Below are positions 1 to 8,319 of a stretch of DNA of 64,000 nucleotides, piece by piece. A program made the position numbers and the translations under genes. Source of the stretch: Palsa-1392 sp036490335 (GTDB lineage Bacteria > Verrucomicrobiota > Verrucomicrobiia > Chthoniobacterales > UBA10450); the NCBI GenBank assembly GCA_036490335.1, contig DASXEB010000019.1, positions 62,001-126,000 on the forward strand. Direction: 5' to 3'. The stretch's first letter is position 1. Each line of letters opens with the position of its first letter. The notes under the pieces are model-generated. The model saw only the letters and a program-made list of their open reading frames with translations. It had not been told where the DNA came from and did not search any database.

Positions 1-1363
1 ACGGCGAGGCCGACGCACTCGGTGTCGGAAAAGCAAAGGTGGGCGAAACGATCGGCGTCGGACTCGGCGAAATCGTCGCCGTCGAACTAGGCGTCGCGGT
101 CGGTGACGGCGTGGGCGTGGGCGTCGGAATCAAATTTTCCCAGTGATGCAACGGCACGCTCGCGCCGCCCATTTCCTGGAGGAGCGTCTGGCAACGCGCC
201 TCGATTTTGTCGAGATCGGGGGGCCCAAACGGCTTGTCCGCCGTGCCGGGAAAAATCAGGTAGGTCACTTTCAGATCGCTCACCGGCCGGTTGTTCGCGG
301 TCGCGAGCGCATTCACTTCCCGCGCGATGCGGAGCGATGCTTCGCCCACGCGATCGTTAGGCCCGATGTCGCCGATGATCGCGGGATAAAGCTGGCCGTT
401 GACCACGACGATCGCGTAATCCCCGATCTGCCCGCCATCTTTCGCCCGCGCGAAAATTCCCGGCACGACAATGTAGGGATCGGTCGCCGCGATCAAAAAG
501 CTGAAGCGCTCGAGCGAGTCGACTTCCTGGCGCATGCGCTGAATCCCGATGCGGAGATCGCGATTGCGCTCGCTCGTCAGGCCTTTGCGCGCAAACTCCG
601 CTTCGTAGCTTTGCAGCTTCTCCTCCGACGCGGCGAGGAACTCGTTAGGCTGGGCCGTCTTTTTCTTCCAGCGGTAACTGGTGAACGGTTTGAAATTCGG
701 CGAGCCGCCGGGACTAACCGGCAAGCGATCGGGATCGGAGCCGTCCGCATCCACGTCCATGTCCGCCTGGAGGAGGAGCGCCTTGCGTTTCGTCGTCGGA
801 TCGCGCAGCGCGAGGATGGTCTGGCAATCGTAAAAATTGTGCCGTGACAAAAGTTGATCGAGCCGCACAACATTGGCGCGCAGGCCCTGCACTTTGATGT
901 CGTAAAGCTCGCGATAAAGGGGCGAGACCGGATCGGGCGGAAGGGTCGCGGCCAGCTTCGGCAGGAGCGCTGGAAGTTGCGGCGTGACTTTGGCCAGCTC
1001 CTCGAGAGTCTCGTTAGGCGCGGGCACGCGCACGTGAAGATTTAGATCGATGACGTAACTCTCGGGGTCGTCGCGCTCGGTCGTGGCGTCGCGGCCCGGC
1101 GTTGGGTCGACTTCCGCGTGGAGGATGATGCCGCTCCAAAGTTTCGCCACATCCGGGTGGCCAGTGACAACCGGCGTTCGCCACGGCGTCGGAGTTGGCG
1201 GAGGCGAAAACAGCGGCCGCAGGAATGCCGGCTCGCTGCCCAGATGTTCGCGCGTGAGGCGCAGCCGCTCGAGCGAAATCCAGCGCAACACAATCGCGCC
1301 GAAGACGAGGAGAAAAAGAAAAAACGCCAGCCAGCGCAGTGTGCTCAGCCGAAATTTGGCCAC
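1..1363 (-). CDS. GH75 chitosanase-like secreted/anchored protein (3' end cut by window)
   Basis: The frame starts at a GTG and runs off the left edge, giving at least 454 codons. An N-terminal hydrophobic segment (about residues 8-28) looks like a signal anchor, followed by a proline/threonine-rich linker. Around residues 300-360 there is a stretch with 'VVPGIF', 'GDYAIVVVNG' and 'IIGDIGPNDRVGEASLRIA', which resembles the GD-x-GP...GE-S signature of glycoside hydrolase family 75 (chitosanase); the Asp and Glu would be the catalytic pair. A C-terminal Pro/Thr/Ser repeat tail continues past the edge and may link to another domain or the cell surface. Family assignment is from motif memory, and chitosan as substrate is inference. 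It lies 9 bp downstream of the TMEM14 gene and may be co-transcribed with it. Confidence 0.6.
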   Translation of the reverse strand, partial: MAKFRLSTLRWLAFFLFLLVFGAIVLRWISLERLRLTREHLGSEPAFLRPLFSPPPTPTPWRTPVVTGHPDVAKLWSGIILHAEVDPTPGRDATTERDDPESYVIDLNLHVRVPAPNETLEELAKVTPQLPALLPKLAATLPPDPVSPLYRELYDIKVQGLRANVVRLDQLLSRHNFYDCQTILALRDPTTKRKALLLQADMDVDADGSDPDRLPVSPGGSPNFKPFTSYRWKKKTAQPNEFLAASEEKLQSYEAEFARKGLTSERNRDLRIGIQRMRQEVDSLERFSFLIAATDPYIVVPGIFARAKDGGQIGDYAIVVVNGQLYPAIIGDIGPNDRVGEASLRIAREVNALATANNRPVSDLKVTYLIFPGTADKPFGPPDLDKIEARCQTLLQEMGGASVPLHHWENLIPTPTPTPSPTATPSSTATISPSPTPIVSPTFAFPTPSASASP

Positions 1364-1372
1364 GCGAATCGG

Positions 1373-1693
1373 CTAGCGCCGGATCCAGGCGACGATCGCG
1401 AAAACCACTCCGGCGATGCTGAGCAGCGCCATGATTCCATCCGGCATGATTTTGCCGCTGCGCAAAAATCCCGGCACAAAACGCCCGGCCAGGAGCAGCG
1501 AGACGATGACCGCGATAGCGAGCCCGAGGACCGCGTGAGCCGGCAACAAAAAGGCCGCGACAAGCAGCAACGCGCCGCTGATCGAACCGGCGATGATCGA
1601 AGCCGTGCTACCCGCTTTCACATAGCCGATGACGCCGCCGAGAATCGTCAGCAGACCAAAAACGATAAAGTAAATTTTGGCGGGAAAAAACAT
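1373..1693 (-). CDS. TMEM14-family small membrane protein
   Basis: A 106-residue, very hydrophobic protein with about four membrane segments rich in Gly and Ala. The opening 'KIYFIVFGLLTILGGVIGYVKAGS' followed by 'GSISGALLLVAAF' matches the TMEM14/UPF0136 pattern (Gly-rich helices, length about 100). An in-frame ATG at 1765 would add 24 hydrophilic residues not usual in this family, so the inner ATG at 1693 is preferred. The biochemical role of bacterial members is unknown. Its stop lies 9 bp before the GTG of the GH75-like gene. Confidence 0.7.
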   Translation of the reverse strand: MFFPAKIYFIVFGLLTILGGVIGYVKAGSTASIIAGSISGALLLVAAFLLPAHAVLGLAIAVIVSLLLAGRFVPGFLRSGKIMPDGIMALLSIAGVVFAIVAWIRR

Positions 1694-1865
1694 CGCGCTC
1701 CAAGCCCGGGAATTGGTTAAGCCAGATCGCGCGGCCTGTCCAGTTGCCGCCACTGCTTTGCGCAATCGGCCGACAATGTGTATTCAACAGCACATTAAGT
1801 AGCTAATGATACAAAGTAATCTTTTTAGTTGCCTGAAAGGCGATTTCCTGATTTCCTCTTTCGCG

Positions 1866-2318
1866 ATGGCCCGTTCCAACGCCAAATCAGCCGCCAAACG
1901 CGAATCCGCCCTGCCTCCGCGTCGGACGCGGGAGGAGCATTCGCAGGAAACGGCGCAGGATTACGTCGAGATCATCGCCGATCTCATCGCGAACACGGGC
2001 GAGGCGCGGGTGATCGATCTCGCGCGACGCCTCGGGGTCACGCACGTCACGGTCGCGCGCACGATCCAGCGGCTGCAGCGCGACGGGCTCGTCACGAGCC
2101 TGCCTTATCGCTCGATTTTTCTCACCGGCAGCGGCCGCAAACTCTCCGAGGAATCGCACACCCGGCACGGCGTGGTCGTCGATTTGTTGAAGTCGTTAGG
2201 CGTGCCCGAACTGGTCGCGCAATCCGACGCCGAAGGAATAGAGCATCACGTCAGCGAGGAGACGCTGCAGGCCTTTCGGAAATTTCTCCGCCGGCAAAAA
2301 CGCGGCCGGAAGAAATAG
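1866..2318 (+). CDS. mntR: MntR-type manganese-responsive regulator (DtxR family)
   Basis: A 150-residue DtxR-family repressor. A winged helix-turn-helix occupies about residues 35-95 ('DYVEIIADLI', 'ARRLGVTHVTVARTIQRLQRDGLV'), followed by the metal-binding dimerisation part ending in 'DAEGIEHHVSEETLQAFRKFL', which is the characteristic C-terminal block of proteobacterial MntR. No SH3-like third domain is present, as expected for MntR rather than IdeR/DtxR. It should repress manganese importers or activate exporters when Mn(II) binds; no such transporter is in the window. The ATG at 1866 gives the usual length; an earlier frame start at 1806 would add an atypical leader. The stop is followed directly by a CCTAACGA copy. 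Confidence 0.85.
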   Translation: MARSNAKSAAKRESALPPRRTREEHSQETAQDYVEIIADLIANTGEARVIDLARRLGVTHVTVARTIQRLQRDGLVTSLPYRSIFLTGSGRKLSEESHTRHGVVVDLLKSLGVPELVAQSDAEGIEHHVSEETLQAFRKFLRRQKRGRKK

Positions 2319-2344
2319 CCTAACGAATCCCGCGGCGAGTTCGT

Positions 2345-2704
2345 TTAGCCGAGACGAAAACGCAGATCGCGAATCACGCGGGTGCCGAAACGCTGTTTCA
2401 GTTTGCGCAGAATCTGCGGCTTGTTCACGCGATCGAGCTCGTAATGGAGCGCGGGCTGGAGCACGTGCACGTAAAGCACGCCGTCGCGGAGCGCGATCGG
2501 CGCGGAATGCTCGGCCAGAAAATCGCCGACCAGCGCCTTCCAGGTCGCGAGCACTTCGCGCTCCTGCAGCCGTTCGCGGAGGCCGAGTTTCGCCATCACT
2601 TTCGGGAGTAAATCGGCGATGGCTTGGGCGCGGTCAGGGCGCGGCGGATCGGATGGAAGGCCGCGCCATTCGGCGATGACGGCGCGGCGAAGCGAGCGAT
2701 TCAT
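2345..2704 (-). CDS. DciA-like DUF721 protein
   Basis: A 119-residue protein of the DUF721 family. The central segment 'VLATWKALVGDFLAEHSAPIALRDGVLYVHV' followed by 'PALHYELDRVNKPQILRKLKQRFG' is the typical fold: a short helical part, then a KH-like beta-alpha unit. Family members such as DciA help load the replicative helicase DnaB in bacteria lacking DnaC; whether this copy does so is inference. It is transcribed convergently to mntR and lies about 100 bp downstream of rpoN on the same strand, so read-through from rpoN is possible. Confidence 0.75.
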   Translation of the reverse strand: MNRSLRRAVIAEWRGLPSDPPRPDRAQAIADLLPKVMAKLGLRERLQEREVLATWKALVGDFLAEHSAPIALRDGVLYVHVLQPALHYELDRVNKPQILRKLKQRFGTRVIRDLRFRLG

Positions 2705-2803
2705 CAGGCAGAATTTTGCGCGGGCGGGGAAACTACGGCAAGGAATTTGAATTGCTCGCGCGCTTGCTTAACGAGACTTTTCGCGCCTAACGAAAAGTGC
2801 CGG

Positions 2804-4222
2804 CTAGTATTTTCGCCGCATGTTGCTCGGCAAAATGTTCAGCTCGGTGCGATATTTCGCGACCGTGCGGCGCGCGATCGGGATGCCGCGCTTGCCCAGA
2901 ATCTCGACGATTTCCTTGTCGCTCAGCGGCGCGCTTGGCGATTCGTTGTGAATCAAATCGAGGATCGTTTCCTTCACGCTCGTGTTGCTGACCGATTCGC
3001 CGGTCGAAGTTTGATAGCCGGGTGTGAAAAAATATTTCATCTCGAACACACCCTGCGGCGTCGAGATGTATTTGCCCGAGATGGCGCGGCTCACCGTCGT
3101 CTCGTGCACGCCGACGGCTTCGGCGATTTGCACCATCGTCATCGGCTTCAAATGCGACGAGCCGTGCTCGAGAAATTCCTTCTGCCGATCGACAATCTGG
3201 TGCGCGATGTTTGAGATTGTCTGCTGGCGCTGGTGGATCGATTTGATGAGAAATTTTCCGCTGCGGATTTTGTCGCGGATGTAATCCTTCACTTCGCCCC
3301 CGCTCCCGTCATGCGACATGATGTCTTTGTAAGTGTTGCTGATCCGGAGGTGCGGAATTTGTTCGCCGTTGAGGATGATTTGGTATTCGCCCTGGATTTT
3401 TTCCACGGTAACGTCGGGCAGAACGTAATTTTGCGGCGCTTCGGCGAAAATCGCGCCCGGCCGCGGATCGAGCCGCGCAATGCTGTTCGCATATTTCTGC
3501 ACCTGCTCGACGCCGATGCCGAGGCGGCGCGCGATCTCGGGGAAACGGCGTTTGCCGAGATCGACCATGTGATCGGAGATGATCCGATACTCGACGCTCG
3601 ATTGTTTGCCTTCGCGCTTCAGTTGAATGAGAAGGCACTCGCGCAAATCGCGCGCCCCCACGCCCGGCGGATAGAAGCTCTGGATGAGCGTGAGCATGAC
3701 CTCGAAATCCTCTTCCGGAATGCCGGTATTCATCGACATGTCCTTCGGCGTGCTTTGCAGAAAACCGTTGTCGTCGATGTTGCCGATGATGAGCTCGGCC
3801 GTCTTGCGATCGTTCCCGTCGAGTGCGGTTTGATTGAGCTGACTAACGAGATGCTGCTGGAGCGTTTCCTGCGTTTCGATCGAATCGAAAAAAAACTGCC
3901 GCTTGTCTTCGTCCACTTTCGAGCGGCCGCTGAAGCTGCCCGATTGCGCCATGTAATCGCGCCATTCCTCATCGAGCTTCGCGAGCTGATCGAACTCCTC
4001 CTTGAATTTGTCTTCCTCGGTCGGCGACTCGCTCACCTCGCGTTCTTCCGCGGTCGGCTCGGCTAATTCCTCGAGCACGGGATTGGTTTCCATCTCCTGC
4101 TGGACGAGATTGCGCAGCTCGAGCAACGGCGCCTGCAGAATGAGCAGGCTCTGTTGGAGCTGCGGGGCGAGGACCTGGTGCAGCGACAGATTTTGCGATT
4201 GAAACATCCCCGGACCAGCCAT
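2804..4222 (-). CDS. rpoN: RNA polymerase sigma-54 factor
   Basis: A 472-residue sigma-54. Region I is glutamine/leucine-rich ('LAPQLQQSLLILQAPLLELRNLVQQEMETNP'-like, residues 15-45) and contacts enhancer-binding ATPases. An acidic linker follows ('EEREVSESPTEEDKF'), then the core-binding domain, a helix-turn-helix ('VHETTVSRAISGKYISTPQG') and, at the C-terminus, the RpoN box 'ARRTVAKYR', which reads the -24 element. All domains are intact. Two ATGs are possible (4222 and 4207); the second starts with 'MFQSQNL', closer to other family members. No sigma-54 activator with an AAA+ domain is found in this window. Confidence 0.96.
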   Translation of the reverse strand: MAGPGMFQSQNLSLHQVLAPQLQQSLLILQAPLLELRNLVQQEMETNPVLEELAEPTAEEREVSESPTEEDKFKEEFDQLAKLDEEWRDYMAQSGSFSGRSKVDEDKRQFFFDSIETQETLQQHLVSQLNQTALDGNDRKTAELIIGNIDDNGFLQSTPKDMSMNTGIPEEDFEVMLTLIQSFYPPGVGARDLRECLLIQLKREGKQSSVEYRIISDHMVDLGKRRFPEIARRLGIGVEQVQKYANSIARLDPRPGAIFAEAPQNYVLPDVTVEKIQGEYQIILNGEQIPHLRISNTYKDIMSHDGSGGEVKDYIRDKIRSGKFLIKSIHQRQQTISNIAHQIVDRQKEFLEHGSSHLKPMTMVQIAEAVGVHETTVSRAISGKYISTPQGVFEMKYFFTPGYQTSTGESVSNTSVKETILDLIHNESPSAPLSDKEIVEILGKRGIPIARRTVAKYRTELNILPSNMRRKY

Positions 4223-4321
4223 GCGCAGAGCCTAACAACGGCCTCCCCGCTCGCAAGCAAATTTCACGCCGCGAGGCGCGCGGAACGTGACTTGCTCTTC
4301 GTTAGGGCAAATTATTTGCCT

Positions 4322-4546
4322 ATGAAAAAATGGATTCTCATCGCGACCTGCGCGCTTCTCAGCGGCGCGGCGAGCGCGCAATCGCCCGCGGCCGACGACG
4401 CAAAACGTCTCGAAGATTTGATCAAGCTGGTCCGCGCGCAGCAGGCGCAGATCGCGCAAAACCAGACGCAGATCGACGCAAAGCTCGCGACCATCGCTGA
4501 GACCATTCGCATCGCGCGCATCTATTCCAGCCGCGGTCGTCGCTAA
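4322..4546 (+). CDS. Small secreted coiled-coil protein
   Basis: A 74-residue protein with a clear signal peptide ('MKKWILIATCALLSGAASA', cleavage after Ala-Ser-Ala) and a mature part that is almost one helix rich in Gln, Ala and Asp ('LIKLVRAQQAQIAQNQTQIDAKL'), suggesting a short coiled coil. It is followed two bases later by a second small secreted protein of the same design, so the two are probably an operon and may be ancient duplicates. No known family was recognised. A periplasmic location is predicted from the signal peptide only. Confidence 0.6.
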   Translation: MKKWILIATCALLSGAASAQSPAADDAKRLEDLIKLVRAQQAQIAQNQTQIDAKLATIAETIRIARIYSSRGRR

Positions 4547-4548
4547 AA

Positions 4549-4848
4549 ATGAAAACACTATTTCTTTCCGCGATCGTCGCGCTCGCTCTGCTTCGTTTCG
4601 CCACCGCGCAAACGCCCGCGCCGGTCATTTTGCAAGCCGCGAACGCACCGCCGGCCGCCGCCGCGGCAGCCACGCCGAAAGCGCAAGCCGCGAGCGACGC
4701 GCCCGACCTCAAATCGATGCTCGGACTTTTACAGGAGATGCAAACCGCGAACACGGAGCTGCTGCAAAAACAGCAGGCGACGTTGCAGGCGCTCGACGAT
4801 CTGCAAAAGGCAGCCGAGGAAATCAAGAGTTACGGCAAGCGTTCGTAA
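4549..4848 (+). CDS. Small secreted Ala/Gln-rich helical protein
   Basis: A 99-residue protein with a signal peptide (about 20 residues, ending 'RFATAQ'), an Ala/Pro-rich linker (residues 30-50) and a C-terminal helix with heptad-like spacing ('LQEMQTANTELLQKQQATLQALDDLQKAA'). It begins two bases after the stop of the preceding small secreted protein, and both have the same signal-peptide-plus-coil layout. The function is unknown; location is probably periplasmic. Confidence 0.6.
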   Translation: MKTLFLSAIVALALLRFATAQTPAPVILQAANAPPAAAAAATPKAQAASDAPDLKSMLGLLQEMQTANTELLQKQQATLQALDDLQKAAEEIKSYGKRS

Positions 4849-4988
4849 GCGCGCCTGTTTTGCCTAACGAGCGCCGGCGTCGCCGGCACTTCGTCGCTCA
4901 AGTCGCGTCACGCGCCATTCGTCATCGCGCGACGCCGCTCGTCACTTTTTCGCGGCGGCGCGCCGGCATTCGCGGTTTGCTGATGATC

Positions 4989-5864
4989 ATGAAACTACTC
5001 ATCGGCTCTTTTGCCGCCGCGCTTTTGCTCGCGGCTTCATCGTTAGGCGCGGACGCGCCCAAACTCATCGACGTCAAAGTCACCGGCCACGGCAAACCGG
5101 TCATCTTCATTCCTGGCCTCGCCTGTTCCGGCGCGGTTTGGGACGACACCGTGAAACATCTGCAGGACAAATATGAATGCCACGTCGTCAGCATCGCCGG
5201 TTTCGGCGGCGCGCCCGCGGTCAAAACCGACGACCTGATCGGCAACGTGCGCGACCAAATCATCGCTTACGCGCGCGACCACAAACTCGCCAAGCCCACG
5301 ATCATTGGCCACAGTCTCGGCGGCTCCCTCGCGCTCGCGATCGGCGAAGCGGCGCCTGATTTGCCGGGCGACATCGTTTCGGTCGATGGCCTGCCGTTCT
5401 TGGCCGGCGTCATGTTTCCCGGCGTGACCGATGCGGCCGGCGCAAAAAAAGCGGCCGCGGCGATAGGCGCGATGATCGCGCGAGAGACGCCGGAGCAGTT
5501 CGCGAACTATCAGCGCGGCGTTTCCATTCCGGCGATGGTGACGCGGCCGGAGGACGTCGCGCGAATCGCCGACATGTGCGGCAAATCCGATCCCGCGACC
5601 GTCGCGCAGGCAATGAGCGAGTTGCTCGGTCGCGATTTCCGGCCCGAGCTGGGCAAAATCAAATGCCCGATCCTCGTTCTCGGCGCACTCGCCGGTTTGC
5701 TGCAATACGCGCCCGAGGCGGCGCTCGAGCAAAATTACAAAACGCAATTCACGAACGCGCCGCAGACCCGCTTCCAATTCTTCGAGAAATCGAAACACTT
5801 CATCATGGTGGACGATCCCGCCGGCTTTTATGCGACGCTGGACAAGGAACTGGCCGCGCACTGA
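4989..5864 (+). CDS. Secreted alpha/beta-fold hydrolase
   Basis: A 291-residue alpha/beta hydrolase with a signal peptide ('IGSFAAALLLAASSLGADA'). The oxyanion region 'VIFIPGLACSG' and the nucleophile elbow 'GHSLGG' (Ser about residue 106) are clear. A C-terminal His in 'KSKHFIMVDDP' completes the triad, with Asp probably in the preceding loop. The substrate cannot be told; relatives include esterases and lipases. Start: ATGs at 4983 and 4989 are both possible; the second gives a cleaner signal peptide. No strong Shine-Dalgarno is visible. The nearby genes encode small membrane or secreted proteins. Confidence 0.85.
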   Translation: MKLLIGSFAAALLLAASSLGADAPKLIDVKVTGHGKPVIFIPGLACSGAVWDDTVKHLQDKYECHVVSIAGFGGAPAVKTDDLIGNVRDQIIAYARDHKLAKPTIIGHSLGGSLALAIGEAAPDLPGDIVSVDGLPFLAGVMFPGVTDAAGAKKAAAAIGAMIARETPEQFANYQRGVSIPAMVTRPEDVARIADMCGKSDPATVAQAMSELLGRDFRPELGKIKCPILVLGALAGLLQYAPEAALEQNYKTQFTNAPQTRFQFFEKSKHFIMVDDPAGFYATLDKELAAH

Positions 5865-5888
5865 TGCGCGCAGCACAATCAAACAACC

Positions 5889-6065
5889 ATGAACAACATT
5901 TCTTCGATTGTTAACGCGATTCTTTGGTCAGCCGCGATTATCGCTGCGGCCCTGCTCCACGCGCCGAACGGCCTAACGATCGCAATTTTGCCGGCGCTGG
6001 CGGTTGGCTCGCTCATTCTCGTCAACCGCCGTCCCGCAAATTCTGCCTGCCGACAATCTCGTTAG
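5889..6065 (+). CDS. Small two-helix membrane protein (58 aa)
   Basis: A 58-residue reading frame starting at an ATG 24 bases after the hydrolase stop and ending at a TAG that lies inside a TCGTTAGG motif copy. The translation begins 'MNNISSIVNAILWSAAIIAAALL' and has a second hydrophobic stretch 'LTIAILPALAVGSLILV', then a basic tail. This pattern suggests two membrane helices in the inner membrane. It lies 15 bases before the LytS-type kinase and could be part of that operon. No family was recognised; it is supported only by frame, hydrophobicity and spacing. Confidence 0.5.
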   Translation: MNNISSIVNAILWSAAIIAAALLHAPNGLTIAILPALAVGSLILVNRRPANSACRQSR

Positions 6066-6080
6066 GCAAAAATCCCGATC

Positions 6081-7157
6081 ATGCAAAACCGCTCCACGCC
6101 GCCGCGACCGCGCGCCGCTTACTGGTGGTGCCAGGTCGCCGGCTGGGGCGCGTTTTTTCTCGTCAACATCTTCACCAGCGAAAGTTTTCTTTCGCCGAGC
6201 TGGCGCCTCACGACCGGCTACCTCTTCCTCAGCGCGCTCGGCGTTCTCCTCAGCCACGGTTACCGCGCATTTCTGCTCCGCCGCGGCTGGCTCGAGCTGC
6301 CGGTGCCGAAACTCATCCCGCGCGCCGTCGCCGTGAACCTCCTCCTCGCCGTCGTCCTCGTCGCGCTCGTCACCCTTTACTTCACCATCCTGCCGCCCTC
6401 GGGCCAATGGTATGGCAAACACGGCCTGACCGCGCTCTTCGCCACCTGGGCGGTTTTCGTTTTCAACAGCTTCATCATCTTCACCCTTTGGTCGGGGATT
6501 TATTTTGGGGTCGCTTATTTCCAACAACAGCGCCGGGCCGAGATCGAACGTTACGAGGCGCAGACCGCGCTCGCCGAGGCGGAATTGCGCGGCCTGAAGA
6601 GCCAGCTCAACCCGCACTTCCTCTTCAACTCCCTCAACAGCCTGCGCGCCCTCGTCCTCGAAGATCCGGCCCGGGCGCAGGAGGCGATCACCCAGCTTTC
6701 CGCCATCCTGCGCTACCATTTACAGTCGGGCGAACGGTCGCTCGTCCCGCTCGCCGAAGAGATCGAAACCGTCGAGCAATATCTCGCCCTCGAGCTCATC
6801 CGGTTCGAAGATCGCCTCACCATCGAGCGCGCGCTCGACCCGGCCGCGCTCGCCTGCCTCGTCCCGCCGCTCGCTTTGCAGACCTTGGTCGAGAACGCGA
6901 TCAAGTACGGCGTCTCGCGCGAGACCGGCGCGAACCGGATCGACCTGTCCGCCGCCGTGCGCGGGGCCGATTTGCAAATCGTCGTCGGCAACACCGGCAG
7001 TTTGCGCGCCGCCCACAACGGCTCGACCGGCCTTGGCCTGACCAACCTCCGCACCCGCCTGCGCCTCCTCTTCGACGGACGCGCCTCGGTCGAGCTGCGG
7101 GAAAATTCCGCCGGCCGGGTGGAAGCGCGCCTCATTCTCCCCGTCGCCAAAGAATGA
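6081..7157 (+). CDS. LytS/YehU-type membrane sensor histidine kinase
   Basis: A 358-residue kinase with about four membrane helices in residues 12-155 and a cytoplasmic catalytic part. The phospho-acceptor block is 'LKSQLNPHFLFNSLNSLRAL' (His about 179), the hallmark of the His_kinase (PF06580) family. An N-box 'TLVENAIKYG' lies near residue 272 and a glycine-rich 'GLGLTNLRTRL' near 316, so ATP binding should be intact. It overlaps the LytTR regulator gene by four bases (ATGA), so the two are translationally coupled and form a two-component pair. The input signal is unknown; related pairs often control cell-wall, peptide or sugar uptake functions. Confidence 0.92.
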   Translation: MQNRSTPPRPRAAYWWCQVAGWGAFFLVNIFTSESFLSPSWRLTTGYLFLSALGVLLSHGYRAFLLRRGWLELPVPKLIPRAVAVNLLLAVVLVALVTLYFTILPPSGQWYGKHGLTALFATWAVFVFNSFIIFTLWSGIYFGVAYFQQQRRAEIERYEAQTALAEAELRGLKSQLNPHFLFNSLNSLRALVLEDPARAQEAITQLSAILRYHLQSGERSLVPLAEEIETVEQYLALELIRFEDRLTIERALDPAALACLVPPLALQTLVENAIKYGVSRETGANRIDLSAAVRGADLQIVVGNTGSLRAAHNGSTGLGLTNLRTRLRLLFDGRASVELRENSAGRVEARLILPVAKE

Positions 7158-7888
7158 AAGCCCTCCTCATCGACGACGAACGCCTTGCCCGCGCGGAGCT
7201 GCGCCGGCTTTTGCGCGCCCATCCCGAGATCGAGATCGCCGGCGAAGCCGCCAACGCCGCCCAGGCCGAGGAAAAAATCCGCGCCCTCCGGCCCGACCTC
7301 ATTTTTCTCGACGTGCAAATGCCGGGCCGCAACGGCTTCGAGCTCCTCGCGGAACTGGGCGACGCGCCGCGGGTCATTTTCACCACCGCTTACGACCAAT
7401 ACGCTCTCAAGGCTTTCGATTTTGGCGCGCTCGATTATTTGCTCAAGCCGATCGAGTCGGCCCGGCTCGCGAAGGCGCTCGAGCGTTTGCGCGAGCCTGA
7501 GGAACCGAAGTCCGATCCGAAAACACCGGCGACCGCGAGCGAGAATCTGCTCGGCGAAAACGACCAGGTTTTCCTGAAAGATGGCGAACGTTGCTGGCTT
7601 GTGCGCGTCGGCGAGATCCGGCTCCTCGAATCGGAGGGCAATTACGCGCGGGTTTTTTTTGCGGAAAACCGGCCGCTCATTCCGCGCTCGCTCCAGACGC
7701 TCGAGACCAGGCTCGATCCGCAGGTTTTCTTCCGGGTCAGCCGGCAGCACATCATCAATCTGCGCTTCGTGCGCAAAGTGGAGCCGTGGTTTGACGGCGG
7801 GCTCTCCCTCTGGCTCGGCGAGCGCGATCCGCAAATCAAGGTGGCGCGCCGCCGGGCGCAGGATTTGCGGGAGCGGTTGAGCCTTTGA
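7154..7888 (+). CDS. LytTR-family response regulator
   Basis: A 244-residue regulator. The receiver domain (1-115) has the acidic pair 'IDDE', the phosphorylation site Asp53 in 'LIFLDVQMPG', Thr in 'FTTAYD' and Lys in 'LLKPIE'. A linker of about 30 residues leads to a LytTR DNA-binding domain (about 135-240) with 'IRLLESEGNYARVFF' and 'FRVSRQHIINLRFVRKVEPW'. The ATG overlaps the kinase stop. The adjacent sequence downstream is a 21-bp tandem array rather than a further gene; LytTR proteins bind direct repeats about 21 bp apart, so a link is conceivable but untested. Confidence 0.93.
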   Translation: MKALLIDDERLARAELRRLLRAHPEIEIAGEAANAAQAEEKIRALRPDLIFLDVQMPGRNGFELLAELGDAPRVIFTTAYDQYALKAFDFGALDYLLKPIESARLAKALERLREPEEPKSDPKTPATASENLLGENDQVFLKDGERCWLVRVGEIRLLESEGNYARVFFAENRPLIPRSLQTLETRLDPQVFFRVSRQHIINLRFVRKVEPWFDGGLSLWLGERDPQIKVARRRAQDLRERLSL

Positions 7889-7979
7889 TCGCGGACGCTT
7901 CGCGATTTCCCAGCTCTTCCCGCGGGCTGCTGACCGGTTCCGGCCGGCTCCTCCGGGTTTCCCTTGGTTTCCTTCGAGT

Positions 7980-8240
7980 TCCTCCGGGTTTGTGCACCGC
8001 TCCTCCGGTTTTCTCACGGGCTCCTCGCAACTCCCCACCGCTTCCTCAGAGTTCCTGATGGGTTCCTCGGAGTTCCTCACGGGTTCCTCGGAGTTCCTCA
8101 CGGGTTCCTCCGAGTTCCTCACGGGTTCCTCCGAGTTCCTGATGGGTTCCTCCGAGTTCCTAATGGGTTCCTCCGAGTTCCTAATGGGCTCCTCCGAGTT
8201 CCTCACGGGTTCCTTGGAGTTCCCCACCGCTTCCTTCGAA
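7980..8240. repeat. 21-bp tandem repeat array (12 units) between LytTR gene and thrS
   Basis: Twelve consecutive 21-bp units from 7980 to 8231 plus a partial unit follow the pattern tcctccgagttcctcacggg + t. The middle units (8064-8210) differ at only one to four positions; the outer units are more degenerate, and related but off-phase copies reach back to about 7949. Because 21 is a multiple of three, both strands stay open: the plus strand would read repeated SSEFLTG, the minus strand repeated EEPVRNS. Neither has convincing start signals, so I treat the 431 bases between 7889 and 8319 as a noncoding minisatellite. Confidence 0.9.
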
Positions 8241-8319
8241 TAAAAAAATCGTGCGTCCGGGGGCGTTTCCGAAATTCCACGTTTTCTTTCCGCGTCCCGA
8301 TGGTTAATTGAGCGCTCGC

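Noticed and set aside
5043..5882. 279-codon frame antisense to the alpha/beta hydrolase
   Set aside because: Reverse-frame shadow of a gene with signal peptide and GHSLGG motif.
6713..8227. 504-codon frame antisense to lytS/lytTR and through the 21-bp array, with EEPVRNS repeats
   Set aside because: The repeats look protein-like only because the unit is 21 bp; the rest is the complement of two clear genes and no ribosome site is seen.
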